Positions 19,418-28,751 of a DNA stretch of 64,000 bases are shown here, one piece after another. Position 1 is the first letter of the stretch; every line of letters begins with the position of its first letter. The translations under genes and the position numbers were made by a program. The stretch is from assembly GCA_904420445.1 (NCBI GenBank), contig CAJFVJ010000003.1:739998-803997 (forward strand), written 5' to 3'. The DNA is from Candidatus Adamsella avium (lineage in GTDB: Bacteria; Cyanobacteriota; Vampirovibrionia; Gastranaerophilales; CAJFVJ01). A model generated the notes under the pieces. It made no database searches. It saw only the letters and a list, made by a program, of their open reading frames with translations, and had not been told where the DNA came from.

Positions 19418-19771
19418 ATGGCAAAAGTTGAACACATTATCGAAGCACTCTGCCGTCATAAAGATGACAGCGCAGTAGAAGTTTTAAGCAGAATCGGCAC
19501 AAACTGCCCTATAGATGACATCAGAGAACAAACAGCAAAAGCTCTGGTAAGAAGAAACACACATGACTCTCTATCAGTAGTTATAATTAACAAAGGAAAA
19601 GGTATCAACGACCTGAACCCTAAAGTAGCTATGAGCGTTATAAACGAAATTATCTCACTCAAAGACAAATCAGAAGCTATGAAAATCCTTGAGGATACAA
19701 TCAATATGCACTCTGATGAAAATGTAAGAGAAACAGCCCGCTCGGTAAAAGCTTTGATTGAATTATCTTAA
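19418..19771 (+). CDS. Small HEAT-repeat-like helical protein (117 aa)
   Basis: An all-helical protein with repeat-like units of about 35-40 residues. The first, VEHIIEALCRHKDDSAVEVLSRIG, is followed by DIREQTAKALVRRNTHDSLSVVI, and the last ends in DENVRETARSVKALIEL. The pattern of a helix pair with a central Asp-x-x-x-Arg-x-x-Ala resembles HEAT/PBS-lyase repeats, which bind proteins. It is co-transcribed with the ISFKG protein 16 bases upstream (ribosome site AGAGGA) and ends at a terminator. The function is unknown; a partner or chaperone of the upstream protein is a guess from position only. Confidence 0.7.
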   Translation: MAKVEHIIEALCRHKDDSAVEVLSRIGTNCPIDDIREQTAKALVRRNTHDSLSVVIINKGKGINDLNPKVAMSVINEIISLKDKSEAMKILEDTINMHSDENVRETARSVKALIELS

Positions 19772-19830
19772 AAAACAAAACACTGAAATACATATCAACA
19801 AAAGACCAATTTAATGGCATATCATAAATA

Positions 19831-19859
19831 AAAGAGTCCTTATATAAGGACTCTTTTTT
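19831..19859. terminator. Bidirectional terminator
   Basis: A perfect stem (AAAGAGTCCTTA paired with TAAGGACTCTTT) with almost no loop is flanked by T runs on both strands. It serves the HEAT-like gene on plus and the SFRG gene ending at 19877 on minus. Confidence 0.9.
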
Positions 19860-19876
19860 AATTAAGACAAATTTGT

Positions 19877-20386
19877 TTATTTATTGACAACTTGCTGATA
19901 AATATGAAGAGGCATAGTATCAATATCTTTTGAAGACTCTCTTTCCTCTCCTGTCAAAGTTTCATAAACACCATTCGGGCTCATTGACATAAATTCTTTG
20001 CCTGAGAGTTTTTTCAACTTATCAAAACCTTCTTTGAATTTATCTGAGTGCAAAATAGTGTCCAAATCATCATCTTCAAAAACATCAAGAATAACGCCTG
20101 CAACTCTTGCACCTTTTACGCTCATATTATCAGCTTTCATCAAAATTTTGAGATTATCGCTATATGAAGAGGCTTCATCTTCTCCATCAGGTCCAAAAAC
20201 AGTGTCACCTCTGAAAGAAACCTGCGCTCTGCCCTGAGCTTCAAGAGCATTCATTGTTTTTTGAATAGCTTGAGGAGCTGATGTTTGGGTTTGAGGAGAT
20301 GCAGGGACCTGAGGCTGAGGAGCCGGTTGTGTTTCATTTTGCTTCAAAGAATTTGCACCGAATGTTTGTACTGCGTTGATGTTCAT
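19877..20386 (-). CDS. Unknown protein with VSFRG motif (169 aa)
   Basis: The N-terminal 50 residues are a Pro/Gln/Thr-rich disordered tract; the motif VSFRG follows at 56-60. The C-terminal part is acidic and helical (ARVAGVILDVFEDDDLDTIL, then FDKLKKLSGKEFMSM). I recognise no domain. No signal peptide. It is the second of two minus-strand genes with this motif, 72 bases after the one at 20459-20752. It ends at a shared terminator. Confidence 0.75.
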   Translation of the reverse strand: MNINAVQTFGANSLKQNETQPAPQPQVPASPQTQTSAPQAIQKTMNALEAQGRAQVSFRGDTVFGPDGEDEASSYSDNLKILMKADNMSVKGARVAGVILDVFEDDDLDTILHSDKFKEGFDKLKKLSGKEFMSMSPNGVYETLTGEERESSKDIDTMPLHIYQQVVNK

Positions 20387-20458
20387 AATATACCTTTCTT
20401 AAAAAACTATTTTTTGTACACATGCTAAAAAAACAAACAAAAAATTTTTTGACATTTT

Positions 20459-20752
20459 TTATCCGATTTTATCAAAACTAAAACCCACTTCTTTCAGCGA
20501 ATTTTCTACTTTTTCATTATCCTGAGTGTAAAAATCCAACTCAATTTCTTCTCTATCAGGGTTTTCTTCAAGCTGGGCACTAACATCATCTCCGTTTTTT
20601 GCTATGCTCATGAGATATCCGAGAGTCATTTCCTGCAAAACAGATTTGTTTATCCCTGTTTCCTGCGTTTCAAAAGCCTTATCTCCGGGCTTCTTCAAAT
20701 TTATCAAATATGTCCCTCTGAAAGAAACAGGCGAAACACCCATCATGTTCAT
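20459..20752 (-). CDS. Unknown small protein with VSFRG motif (97 aa)
   Basis: A short protein starting MNMMGVSPVSFRGTYLINL, so the motif is at residues 9-13, close to the N-terminus. The rest is acidic with an alpha/beta pattern (SVLQEMTLGYLMSIAKNGDD, then EEIELDFYTQ). No known domain, signal or membrane segment. It lies between the LD-carboxypeptidase gene (76 bases upstream) and another SFRG gene, all on the minus strand. Confidence 0.75.
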   Translation of the reverse strand: MNMMGVSPVSFRGTYLINLKKPGDKAFETQETGINKSVLQEMTLGYLMSIAKNGDDVSAQLEENPDREEIELDFYTQDNEKVENSLKEVGFSFDKIG

Positions 20753-20828
20753 ATCTTTTGTCCTTATTTTTTAACTACAGATAAATAAAAAACAAAAAGA
20801 TTTTTTTTGAACACATGAAAAATTTTTT

Positions 20829-21725
20829 CTAAATAAATCTTAAACTTCCTCTCTCTGCATCAATCATATATTCAACACCTATCGGAAGAGTATATCTCGG
20901 TGCAACATGCGACGCATCAAATCCATAAAATACAGGTATTCTTATATCTTCAAAAAATTCTCTCAAAAATTCTTTCAACACATCTTCATCGACATCGCTG
21001 CCGCTGAATTTTGCAATAATAACTCCCCTAACCTTATCAAACACCCCGCATAACCGTAACTGCGTCAGCATTCTGTCTATCTTATACAACGGCTCTGAAA
21101 CATCTTCAAGAAGCAATATTTTTTCCTCAAAATCAATCTCAAAAGGCGTTCCAATCAAAGACAAAATCGTAGCCAAATTCCCGCCGACCAATACCCCTTT
21201 CGCCATGCCGGGATTTATACAAGCAAAATCATCATTATGCACAAATCCATCAACAGGATGCCCCTCAAGAATGTCAAAAAAACTCTTCACTGTTATTGCA
21301 TATAAATCATCAACCCCGAAATCACTCACTGCAAACGGTCCATGATAAGTCACAAGCCCCGTCTTCATATAAAACACATTCAACAAATTTGTTATATCAC
21401 TATATCCGCAAAATATCTTTCTGTTTGCAGCTATCAAATCATAATTAATCTTATCAAGCATACGAAGCGTTCCATATCCGCCTCTTGAAGATAATATCGC
21501 ACTGATTGAATCATCCTCGAAAAAAGCCTCAAGTTCCCTTACTCTCGTATCATCATCCCCTGCAAGATAGCGTTTTTTATCCGTTACATGGGCAGAAAAT
21601 TTAACCCTGTAATCATACCTGTCAAAAAATTCTTCTATTTTTTCATAAGGAAATTCATCTTTTACACATCCGGCTAAAGACAAAATTCCTATTGTATCAC
21701 CTTTTGTTAATTTCTTTGCAAACAT
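20829..21725 (-). CDS. ldcA: LD-carboxypeptidase, S66 family (LdcA/MccF-like)
   Basis: Serine carboxypeptidase that removes the terminal D-Ala of tetrapeptide murein fragments during recycling; some relatives (MccF) cleave peptide-nucleotide antibiotics. The nucleophile is Ser109 in CGYSDIT, with Glu207 in LLLEDVSE and His273 in FDASHV. The N-terminal LKKGD-type start (KKLTKGDTIGILSLAG) is typical. Length 298 is normal. No signal peptide, so it is cytoplasmic. It is divergent from dnaX across about 75 bases. Confidence 0.93.
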   Translation of the reverse strand: MFAKKLTKGDTIGILSLAGCVKDEFPYEKIEEFFDRYDYRVKFSAHVTDKKRYLAGDDDTRVRELEAFFEDDSISAILSSRGGYGTLRMLDKINYDLIAANRKIFCGYSDITNLLNVFYMKTGLVTYHGPFAVSDFGVDDLYAITVKSFFDILEGHPVDGFVHNDDFACINPGMAKGVLVGGNLATILSLIGTPFEIDFEEKILLLEDVSEPLYKIDRMLTQLRLCGVFDKVRGVIIAKFSGSDVDEDVLKEFLREFFEDIRIPVFYGFDASHVAPRYTLPIGVEYMIDAERGSLRFI

Positions 21726-21802
21726 GATATTTGATTTTTCTTTATAACAGCAGTTTGTAATATAATAATACTATTAAATATCATATTTTGGAGAAGAGCA
21801 AG

Positions 21803-23677
21803 TTGGGCGAGTCATATATTCCTCTTTATCGTAAATACAGACCACAAACTTTCGCTGACCTCATCGGGCAGGAAGCATTGGTCAAAACACTCTCTAATGC
21901 CATAAAACTCGACAAAGTTGCGCATGCCTATCTGTTCACAGGTCCTCGAGGAACAGGAAAAACTTCATCGGCAAGAATCTTCGCAAAATCATTGAATTGC
22001 ATTAACGGTCCGACAACAGAACCTTGCGGAAAGTGCCCGAACTGCCTTGATATGATGAATGGCAGCTCGCTTGATGTCATCGAACTCGACGCAGCAAGCA
22101 ACAACAGTGTGGAAGACGCAAGAAATCTTCTTGAAAAAACTCAGTTTGTTCCTATTTCTGGAAACTACAAAATTTATATCATAGACGAAGTTCACATGCT
22201 CTCAACAGCTGCCTTCAACGCCCTTCTCAAAACACTTGAAGAACCTCCGAAAAAACTTATCTTTATCCTGGCCACTACAGAACCGCATAAGGTGCTTGAA
22301 ACAATTATCAGCCGGTGCCAGAGATTTGACTTCAGAAGAATAAAAAGCGAAGACATCTTCAAAAGGCTCAAACATATCTCTGAACTCGAAAAAATTAATA
22401 TAACCGATGAGGCTATCAGACTTATTGCAAGAAAATCTTTCGGCGGAATGAGAGATGCTCTTGCCATGCTTGATCAGGCAAGCGTTCTTGCCCTCGACGG
22501 CAAAACAATTGATGTTCCTGATGTTTTGAGTATTATCGGCTCGCTGAGCGAAGACTCTCTGTTTGAAATAGTCGACACACTCGCTCACAAAAAGCCTGAT
22601 AAACTCCTCGAAATTCTCAACAAAATTCTTCAATCAGGCAACGAACCTTCGATGATTCTCAAAGAGCTGACGCAGTACTTCAGAAACCTTCTGTTGATAA
22701 AATCATGCGACCTCTCTGATAACAAAGACGAACTCCTTGAAGTGTCAAACGAATATGTTCCAAAACTCAAAGAGCAGGCTGAATTATTCGAAGTTGTCGA
22801 AATTGCCCAAATTATAGAAAAACTCTCGGAGTATAACAACAATCTCAAAAACAGTACAAACCAGCTGCTGTGGTTAGAAGTTATGCTGATAAACATCCTC
22901 TACAGACAGGATATCAACACAATCAAAAGCCTCGAGAAAAGAATTGAAAAGCTCGAAGAACAACTCTCAAATCCTCAAAATATTATCGTACAAAAACCTC
23001 AAGAGAGCCCATCACAGAAAGAAAACTTTGTTCCAGTTTCTGCACCCGTTCAACATCAAGAGCAAATATCACAAGAAGAAGCTCCTCAAAAACCAATCCA
23101 CGAACATCATCAGGACTCTCAAACAGCAGAAGAGAAACTCGAAAAGCAGTTAAATTCGGCTCACACAACAATTTCAGGCGACTTGAAAGAAAGATGGAAA
23201 ACAATTCTCACGAACATCGAAAGCGTGCCATCACGCATGCTCTTCTGCAATCTTTCAAAACCCGTTGAAATAAACGAAGACAGAATTGTCATAACATTCA
23301 AAGTCGAATCATTCATCAAACAGGCAAAAGAAACAAACAAAATTGCTCCGCTTGAAAAAGCAGCCCAAAAAATGTTCGGAAAAGTTCCTCAAATAATTCT
23401 CCGCACACCACTGGAAAGTGATAATAAAATAGAAGAATCGCCGAAAGAAATCGCAAAAGAACTGGCTTCCTCGGAAAAAAAAACTGAACATTCAATCCAG
23501 ATAGAACATAATCTTGATGAAAATCTAGAAAAAACACAGCAGGATGATAAAAAGGAAACAAACCGGACCCAAGCCGCTCCCAAAAAAGAGAAAGACCTTG
23601 CCCATGCCTCAAGTTTGTTCCTTGAAGAAGAGGCAAAATACGTGGTAGATTTGTTCCAGGGTAAAATAATAAATTAA
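21803..23677 (+). CDS. dnaX: DNA polymerase III subunits gamma and tau
   Basis: Clamp-loader ATPase. I place the start at the TTG at 21803 (GESYIPLYRKYRP) because GGAG lies nine bases upstream; a TTG at 21788 is possible. Walker A is GPRGTGKTS, the zinc module is CGKCPNC with an earlier Cys, Walker B is IIDEVHML, and the SRC motif is IISRCQRF. A charged linker (about 400-460) leads to a C-terminal tau domain (about 465-545). At 23475-23483 there are nine consecutive A. A -1 slip there reads AAC then TGA, giving a product of about 561 instead of 624 residues. Confidence 0.97.
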   Translation: MGESYIPLYRKYRPQTFADLIGQEALVKTLSNAIKLDKVAHAYLFTGPRGTGKTSSARIFAKSLNCINGPTTEPCGKCPNCLDMMNGSSLDVIELDAASNNSVEDARNLLEKTQFVPISGNYKIYIIDEVHMLSTAAFNALLKTLEEPPKKLIFILATTEPHKVLETIISRCQRFDFRRIKSEDIFKRLKHISELEKINITDEAIRLIARKSFGGMRDALAMLDQASVLALDGKTIDVPDVLSIIGSLSEDSLFEIVDTLAHKKPDKLLEILNKILQSGNEPSMILKELTQYFRNLLLIKSCDLSDNKDELLEVSNEYVPKLKEQAELFEVVEIAQIIEKLSEYNNNLKNSTNQLLWLEVMLINILYRQDINTIKSLEKRIEKLEEQLSNPQNIIVQKPQESPSQKENFVPVSAPVQHQEQISQEEAPQKPIHEHHQDSQTAEEKLEKQLNSAHTTISGDLKERWKTILTNIESVPSRMLFCNLSKPVEINEDRIVITFKVESFIKQAKETNKIAPLEKAAQKMFGKVPQIILRTPLESDNKIEESPKEIAKELASSEKKTEHSIQIEHNLDENLEKTQQDDKKETNRTQAAPKKEKDLAHASSLFLEEEAKYVVDLFQGKIIN

Positions 23678-23768
23678 AATTTTTTTTGTAAATATTTATT
23701 AAAATAAGAAAATTTTTGACCTTCAGGATATTTCTTATATTCAAAATAAGTCCAAGAAGGGAAAGATT

Positions 23769-24071
23769 ATGCTATCATCAATTAATTTTCAAGGAAATTA
23801 CAACATTGACCCGTCTAAAGCAAGCCCTCTCTGCAAGGTTGTAGCAGCCGTTGACATCAGCAAATTTGCAAAAGAATTCGACGGAGAAATGACTTTCAAC
23901 CCGGAAGCATATGATGCTTTTGATGCAATACAACAGCCCTATACCTTAGCTATAGATGAAGATAAAATTTCAAAAGAAAAGTTTAATGCGCTTCTTGATG
24001 AGCTTGATGCCCTCGATGTAAAATTTACCAAAGAAAAAGACTCTGACTCAAAGCTGGATATACAGGGATGA
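23769..24071 (+). CDS. Unknown small protein with INFQG motif (100 aa)
   Basis: The protein begins MLSSINFQGNYNIDPSK, carrying the INFQG variant of the shared motif at residues 5-9. The rest is acidic and alpha/beta (LCKVVAAVDISKFAKEF, FDAIQQPYTLAIDEDK, then a Lys/Asp-rich tail). No family is recognised. It stands alone between dnaX and the kinase with a good ribosome site (AAGAAGGGAAA). Confidence 0.7.
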   Translation: MLSSINFQGNYNIDPSKASPLCKVVAAVDISKFAKEFDGEMTFNPEAYDAFDAIQQPYTLAIDEDKISKEKFNALLDELDALDVKFTKEKDSDSKLDIQG

Positions 24072-24177
24072 ATGTAACAAAATATTGCAATAAACTTTTT
24101 TTCACAAAAAAACTCTTATCAACAATCCGTTTTAGCTATAAAATAAATACACGGTTTTTTCGTGAAAGGGTATTGTA

Positions 24178-25023
24178 ATGACTTTAGCAAATCAAGATAA
24201 TAATTTGATTATAGAAAGCCTTATGAAAATCATCGAGAGATATTCCTCTGATGAAACAAATGTAATAAAAAGCATAAAACCGGATTTTATCAACAAAATA
24301 GAAAAATTATTGACTCAAAAAAATATCACACTGGCTATCTCAGGAGAATCGGCATCAGGGAAGTCAACATTTGTTGAAAGCATACAGGATTATATCTCAT
24401 TCCTGCAGGAATTCAGCGAAGATAACATCCTCACCATTATCTCAGGGGATAACTACTTCAACGACATATCAAAAGAAATCAAACAATACGGAAGTTTTAA
24501 TGCTCTTATCGACTCAGGATACAACCCTGATGCCCCTGAGAGCTTTCAATTAGATTTAATGCGAGAAGATATCGCAAATTTGAAAAATGGCATAGACATC
24601 AAAATTCCACAGTACAAAGTCAATGGAACAGGAATCAGTGTGCCAAAAGCAATAGAGAAGAAATCTTCTGACATAAACATCGTTGAAGGAATCTGCGTGT
24701 TATATGACAAAGTTCATGACCTCTTCGACATCAAAATCTATATCGATGTAGATGAAGATATAAGAAAAGAAAGATACCTCTCAAGAGCAAAACAGCGCAA
24801 TCAGAGTCTTGAAGAAGTCAAAGAACAGTGGGAAATTGTGAACAAGTCAGCAATCAAATACATCAGACCGACAAAAAAACATGCGGATATTGTTATCAAC
24901 GGCAGCATTGAAATCAGACAGCTCAAAAATTTCGCATCTGATTTACTATCAACAGTTGCTTCTTTCAAACGTCAGAAATCTTCTGATATTTTCAGCAGAG
25001 AATTCGCTCTAAAAAATGACTAA
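24178..25023 (+). CDS. Uridine kinase-like P-loop kinase
   Basis: A 281-residue phosphotransferase of the uridine kinase/phosphoribulokinase group. The P-loop is SGESASGKST (residues 55-64). IISGDNYF matches the DxYY-type substrate loop. VEGICVLYD and FDIKIYIDVDEDIRKERYLSRAKQR (lid with arginines) follow in the usual order. A helical N-terminal extension of about 45 residues precedes the kinase core. The substrate cannot be read from the sequence; uridine is the default guess. It is flanked downstream by a strong terminator. Confidence 0.75.
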   Translation: MTLANQDNNLIIESLMKIIERYSSDETNVIKSIKPDFINKIEKLLTQKNITLAISGESASGKSTFVESIQDYISFLQEFSEDNILTIISGDNYFNDISKEIKQYGSFNALIDSGYNPDAPESFQLDLMREDIANLKNGIDIKIPQYKVNGTGISVPKAIEKKSSDINIVEGICVLYDKVHDLFDIKIYIDVDEDIRKERYLSRAKQRNQSLEEVKEQWEIVNKSAIKYIRPTKKHADIVINGSIEIRQLKNFASDLLSTVASFKRQKSSDIFSREFALKND

Positions 25024-25039
25024 AATTCTTTATTTATAA

Positions 25040-25073
25040 AAAAGGAACCTGTAAAATACAGGTTCCTTTTTTG
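25040..25073. terminator. Bidirectional terminator
   Basis: A perfect 14-base-pair stem (25040-25053 with 25057-25070) with an AAA loop is flanked by T runs on both strands. It ends the kinase gene on plus and the AsmA-like gene on minus. Confidence 0.92.
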
Positions 25074-25087
25074 TTTTGTTCATAAGA

Positions 25088-28000
25088 CTAAAAATCAAGC
25101 AAAATCTGTTTTGTTCCCTTTATCAGTTTTTCAATTTTTTCAGCCTTATCAGCGGCAGAATTTGACTTTGTCTGAGCCGGCTGTTGGGTTTGGTCTGATG
25201 ATGGAGAGGTCTGAGCGGCATCAGCAGAAGAATCTGTCTGAGTTCCTGCTTGATTTGTCTGTGATTGAGAAGAACTATCAGAATCAGTCTGTGTTGTATT
25301 ATCTGAAGACGAAGCTTGGGGAACCTCATCTTTTATCCACTTAAACATCTTAACAGAAGCAGGTTTAAAGACATTTCCATTTATTTTTACAAGAAACATT
25401 CCGGCGCCATCGCTGTTATCTGTTAACTTGGGAACCTGTGCTCTGTCAGCTTTCCCCTCTGTTGTCTGAAAACCCGAAAGAGGTATATTCAACAACTCGG
25501 TAAGAGGAGTCAGCTTGCTGACAACCTTATCAAACGCCGCCTGAGAAAGAGGTCCTAACGCATCAACCATATCTTGAGACAAACGGCCGATAACCTGCAG
25601 ATTACCGTTAAATGTTATGTCATTCAGATTACCTTTCATATAAAGACTCATCTTTGGTCCCTGCGTTTTCAAAGAATTGATATTGATATTTCCGCCTTTG
25701 GAAAAAGTCAGTGTTCCGTAAGCTTTGTTGAACTTACCCGTTTGATTAAGCGTCGAAAGATTGATAACTTTATTTACCGCAGCAGATACAGCATTATTTG
25801 AAAGAATATTTGACGCTTTCAAATAAAAATCCAAACGTCCGAGATTTCCCATCTCACCGTTGGAAATTGTTATATTAACAGTTCCGTTCAGCGTTTTTGT
25901 AATTTCCTCAGGCGTTACCCCGCTGAACTTCAAATTAGCATCAGCTGAAGCATTTCCTGAAATTGTCTTTGAGGGCATACCGAGAAACTTCACTGCAAAA
26001 GTATCAGAGTTAATATCACTGCCCTGCACTGACATATCAACAGCACCGTTCATAAGGTTATAAACGACTTTACCGCTTGCAGTTCCGCCCATTGTTGATG
26101 TTTTCAATGAGGATAATATAGCATTATATTTCTTATCCAAACTGAAATTTGAAGTAAGATTGTTAAACTCTGTTTTGTTCAACATCAACCTTGACACCTT
26201 CAACGAACCTGTTTTTATGAGAACAGGAGAGTCAGAAGCTGAAGCTGATTTTGAAGAAGCTGATGATGCAACGGTATTTGTTGTTGGAGCAGCTGGAACA
26301 GAGGCAAAAATAGAACCTACTTCATCTATGTTCAAGAAAGAGGAAACAACAGCAACATTTGATATGGTATAAGGCATCGAGAATTTCGAAGGTCCCTGGG
26401 CATTGATAGAAAGACTGCTTGATTTTGCTTTCAAGTCAGGAACTTTTACCGATAACAAATTATTTTCAATCTTTATGTCAATAACACCGGCACTAACACT
26501 CATATCAGGGAGAACAAGATTCTGAACTTTGATATATCCCTTCATCTGAGGATTTGTCAGCACTCCATTGAGAAGCAAATCACCCGCAAGAAAAGAAGAG
26601 TTAGAAATTCCAACAGGAAGATTTACCTTTATCGGCGAAACCGTATGAACCCGAACATTCGCAAGCGACGGTTGTTTTTTATTCAAATCATTTATCTTGC
26701 CAGATACATCAAGGAGTTTCTTCGAATTTGTTGTATAAAGTCCTGTGTTTACTATTTCAAACGAATTATTTTCCAAAACGCCATCCAAGACAATATTCGT
26801 ATTTTGGTCAAATCCTGTTAAGAGCAAATAATTTGATGAACTGTTCGAAACAACGGCTTTTGTGCTTATTTTTTCAGGGGTACCGCTTATTTCAACAGTT
26901 ACAGGAACAACACCTTTTGCAAGTCCCTGCATGCCGGCTAATTTTGCTATATCTTTTTCATATAGCTTCCCTTTAGCAAGCAGATTAAATTTTATATCAT
27001 CATCAAAGTCGACATTACCGTTAATATTGAACGCTGAACTCGGTGAATTCAAGAATAAAGACGGAATAGCAACTTTCAACTTGCCATCAAGCAAAGAAAC
27101 AAGCCCGCTGCTTACAGTCACAGGAACAGGCAAATCCTGATGTTTTATATTAAAAGAACTCAAATGAAGTTCAACCTTAGGTTTGATAGTTTCTAGTTTG
27201 CCGACAAGAATAGCCTTAGCTGAAATAACCCCGCTCAGGCTTTTTACTTTATCAATTTGTTTTTTTGATTCTGTATCAATATTTTTTGACTCTTTCAAGG
27301 ATTCAAACAAAGAATGCAAATTCAACGATGGAACCATCGCTGTTATATTTGCAGTCATTTTGTTGTCTATGTTCCCAGAAATAACCAGAGGTGATTTGTC
27401 AATATTTGCTTTAATTCCATCAATAACAACACCGTTGCTGTTCAACGCTATTTGTCCGTTAAGATTATTCAAAGAAGGTTTGAACCCTCTATAACCGAGA
27501 GAAATACGATTAAGATTTATATATCCGGAACAATCAAGTTTATCAGCAGAACTTTTAACCTTAGCATCGACCAAAAAAGAACCGCCTACCAAAACATCTT
27601 TGATATTAACACCGGGAATAATTGTTTCTATAGCCGCCACAAAATTTCTGAGGTCAACCATACTTATTTCGCTTGTTTTCACGGTAATATCAGTATTTAC
27701 TTTTTTCTTGAAATCAGCTTTACCGTTAACTTTTATAACAGAAGCCCTGCTTACATATAACTCTGAATTTATCCCGAGATTATGTCCCTTAAACACAATA
27801 TCTATACCGCTTTCAGGGAGTTGATAATCATTTATCTTTGCACTCAACTTCGTAACTTTAAAGTTTCCGTTTATATTATTAAGACTTTTTATATTAAGCT
27901 TTGTATCCAACTCAGCTCTAAGATTATTCTTTGCTATTTCAATAACGGGATTCATCTCTTGTTTTGAATTATCTTCAGAAACAGCCGCCTCACCGCCTTC

Positions 28001-28711
28001 CATATCTTTCATAACAGAAGCGAGATTTACTTTTATATCAGCCTTGTAGTTAAAATGCTCCTTCCCGTTAACAAGGAACTTACCGTCAACTCTGGCTGAC
28101 ACCTCTTTTTTTAAATCAAAATTATCTATGAGAATGTTATCCCCCTGTGCAACAATTTCAAGCAAAAACGGGTCAAATGCATCAACAAATACAAATTTAT
28201 AATCAGCTATTTTTACATCATGCAAAATAACATTAAACATATCAGATGAACTCTTAGGCGTTGATGCAGCATTTTGATTTTTATCTGACGGCATCAGTTT
28301 TTGAAGACCGACAAATTCTCCATCAACTGTTCTTGCAAGATTTATACGGAGTTTTGAAGCCTCAAGAGAAGATATTTTAACCGTCTTAAACAACAACGGA
28401 AGAAGCTCCATCCTGACATTCAATTTTTCTGACGAAAAAAGAGAATCCGCATTTACATAGTCAACAACAGGCTCTTCCAGTTTGACTCTTACGCTGAGCG
28501 GTAACTCAAGGCTTATGTTCATTTTTTTATAACCGAGTTCTAACCCTGTTGCATTTGTAAACTCTGAATTTACGGATTTCTTAAACCCTTCTGAACCAAC
28601 ATAGATATTCAAAGCCTGAAAAAATACAAAAAATACTACAATAACCCCGATAACAGAACCTGTTATCAGCTTGCCTTTTGCAGACTTGAAGAAATTTATT
28701 ACTTTATTCAT
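25088..28711 (-). CDS. Large AsmA-like envelope protein (1207 aa)
   Basis: Membrane-anchored protein of the AsmA/TamB type, thought to bridge the periplasm and carry lipids in diderm bacteria. One N-terminal transmembrane helix (about 15-37) is followed by the AsmA-type start (LELGYKKMNISLELPLSVRVKLEEPVVDY). A very long run of repeating beta strands with many L-x-G-x-V patterns follows, then the conserved C-terminal region near 900-1080 (NGTVNITISNGEMGNLGRLDFYLKASNIL). The last 100 residues are a Ser/Gln/Thr-rich disordered tail. No partner gene is adjacent. The fold call is confident, the substrate is not known. Confidence 0.85.
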   Translation of the reverse strand: MNKVINFFKSAKGKLITGSVIGVIVVFFVFFQALNIYVGSEGFKKSVNSEFTNATGLELGYKKMNISLELPLSVRVKLEEPVVDYVNADSLFSSEKLNVRMELLPLLFKTVKISSLEASKLRINLARTVDGEFVGLQKLMPSDKNQNAASTPKSSSDMFNVILHDVKIADYKFVFVDAFDPFLLEIVAQGDNILIDNFDLKKEVSARVDGKFLVNGKEHFNYKADIKVNLASVMKDMEGGEAAVSEDNSKQEMNPVIEIAKNNLRAELDTKLNIKSLNNINGNFKVTKLSAKINDYQLPESGIDIVFKGHNLGINSELYVSRASVIKVNGKADFKKKVNTDITVKTSEISMVDLRNFVAAIETIIPGVNIKDVLVGGSFLVDAKVKSSADKLDCSGYINLNRISLGYRGFKPSLNNLNGQIALNSNGVVIDGIKANIDKSPLVISGNIDNKMTANITAMVPSLNLHSLFESLKESKNIDTESKKQIDKVKSLSGVISAKAILVGKLETIKPKVELHLSSFNIKHQDLPVPVTVSSGLVSLLDGKLKVAIPSLFLNSPSSAFNINGNVDFDDDIKFNLLAKGKLYEKDIAKLAGMQGLAKGVVPVTVEISGTPEKISTKAVVSNSSSNYLLLTGFDQNTNIVLDGVLENNSFEIVNTGLYTTNSKKLLDVSGKINDLNKKQPSLANVRVHTVSPIKVNLPVGISNSSFLAGDLLLNGVLTNPQMKGYIKVQNLVLPDMSVSAGVIDIKIENNLLSVKVPDLKAKSSSLSINAQGPSKFSMPYTISNVAVVSSFLNIDEVGSIFASVPAAPTTNTVASSASSKSASASDSPVLIKTGSLKVSRLMLNKTEFNNLTSNFSLDKKYNAILSSLKTSTMGGTASGKVVYNLMNGAVDMSVQGSDINSDTFAVKFLGMPSKTISGNASADANLKFSGVTPEEITKTLNGTVNITISNGEMGNLGRLDFYLKASNILSNNAVSAAVNKVINLSTLNQTGKFNKAYGTLTFSKGGNININSLKTQGPKMSLYMKGNLNDITFNGNLQVIGRLSQDMVDALGPLSQAAFDKVVSKLTPLTELLNIPLSGFQTTEGKADRAQVPKLTDNSDGAGMFLVKINGNVFKPASVKMFKWIKDEVPQASSSDNTTQTDSDSSSQSQTNQAGTQTDSSADAAQTSPSSDQTQQPAQTKSNSAADKAEKIEKLIKGTKQILLDF

Positions 28712-28751
28712 ATAACATCCTCACTCCATAAAATCCTTAATAATTATACCA

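Noticed and set aside
20387-20828. Shared CATGTGT-n-CAAAAAA sequence before the two tandem SFRG genes as a common operator
   Set aside because: It is similar in only two places, at different distances, and the flanks are A/T-rich; I could not find it before the other motif genes.
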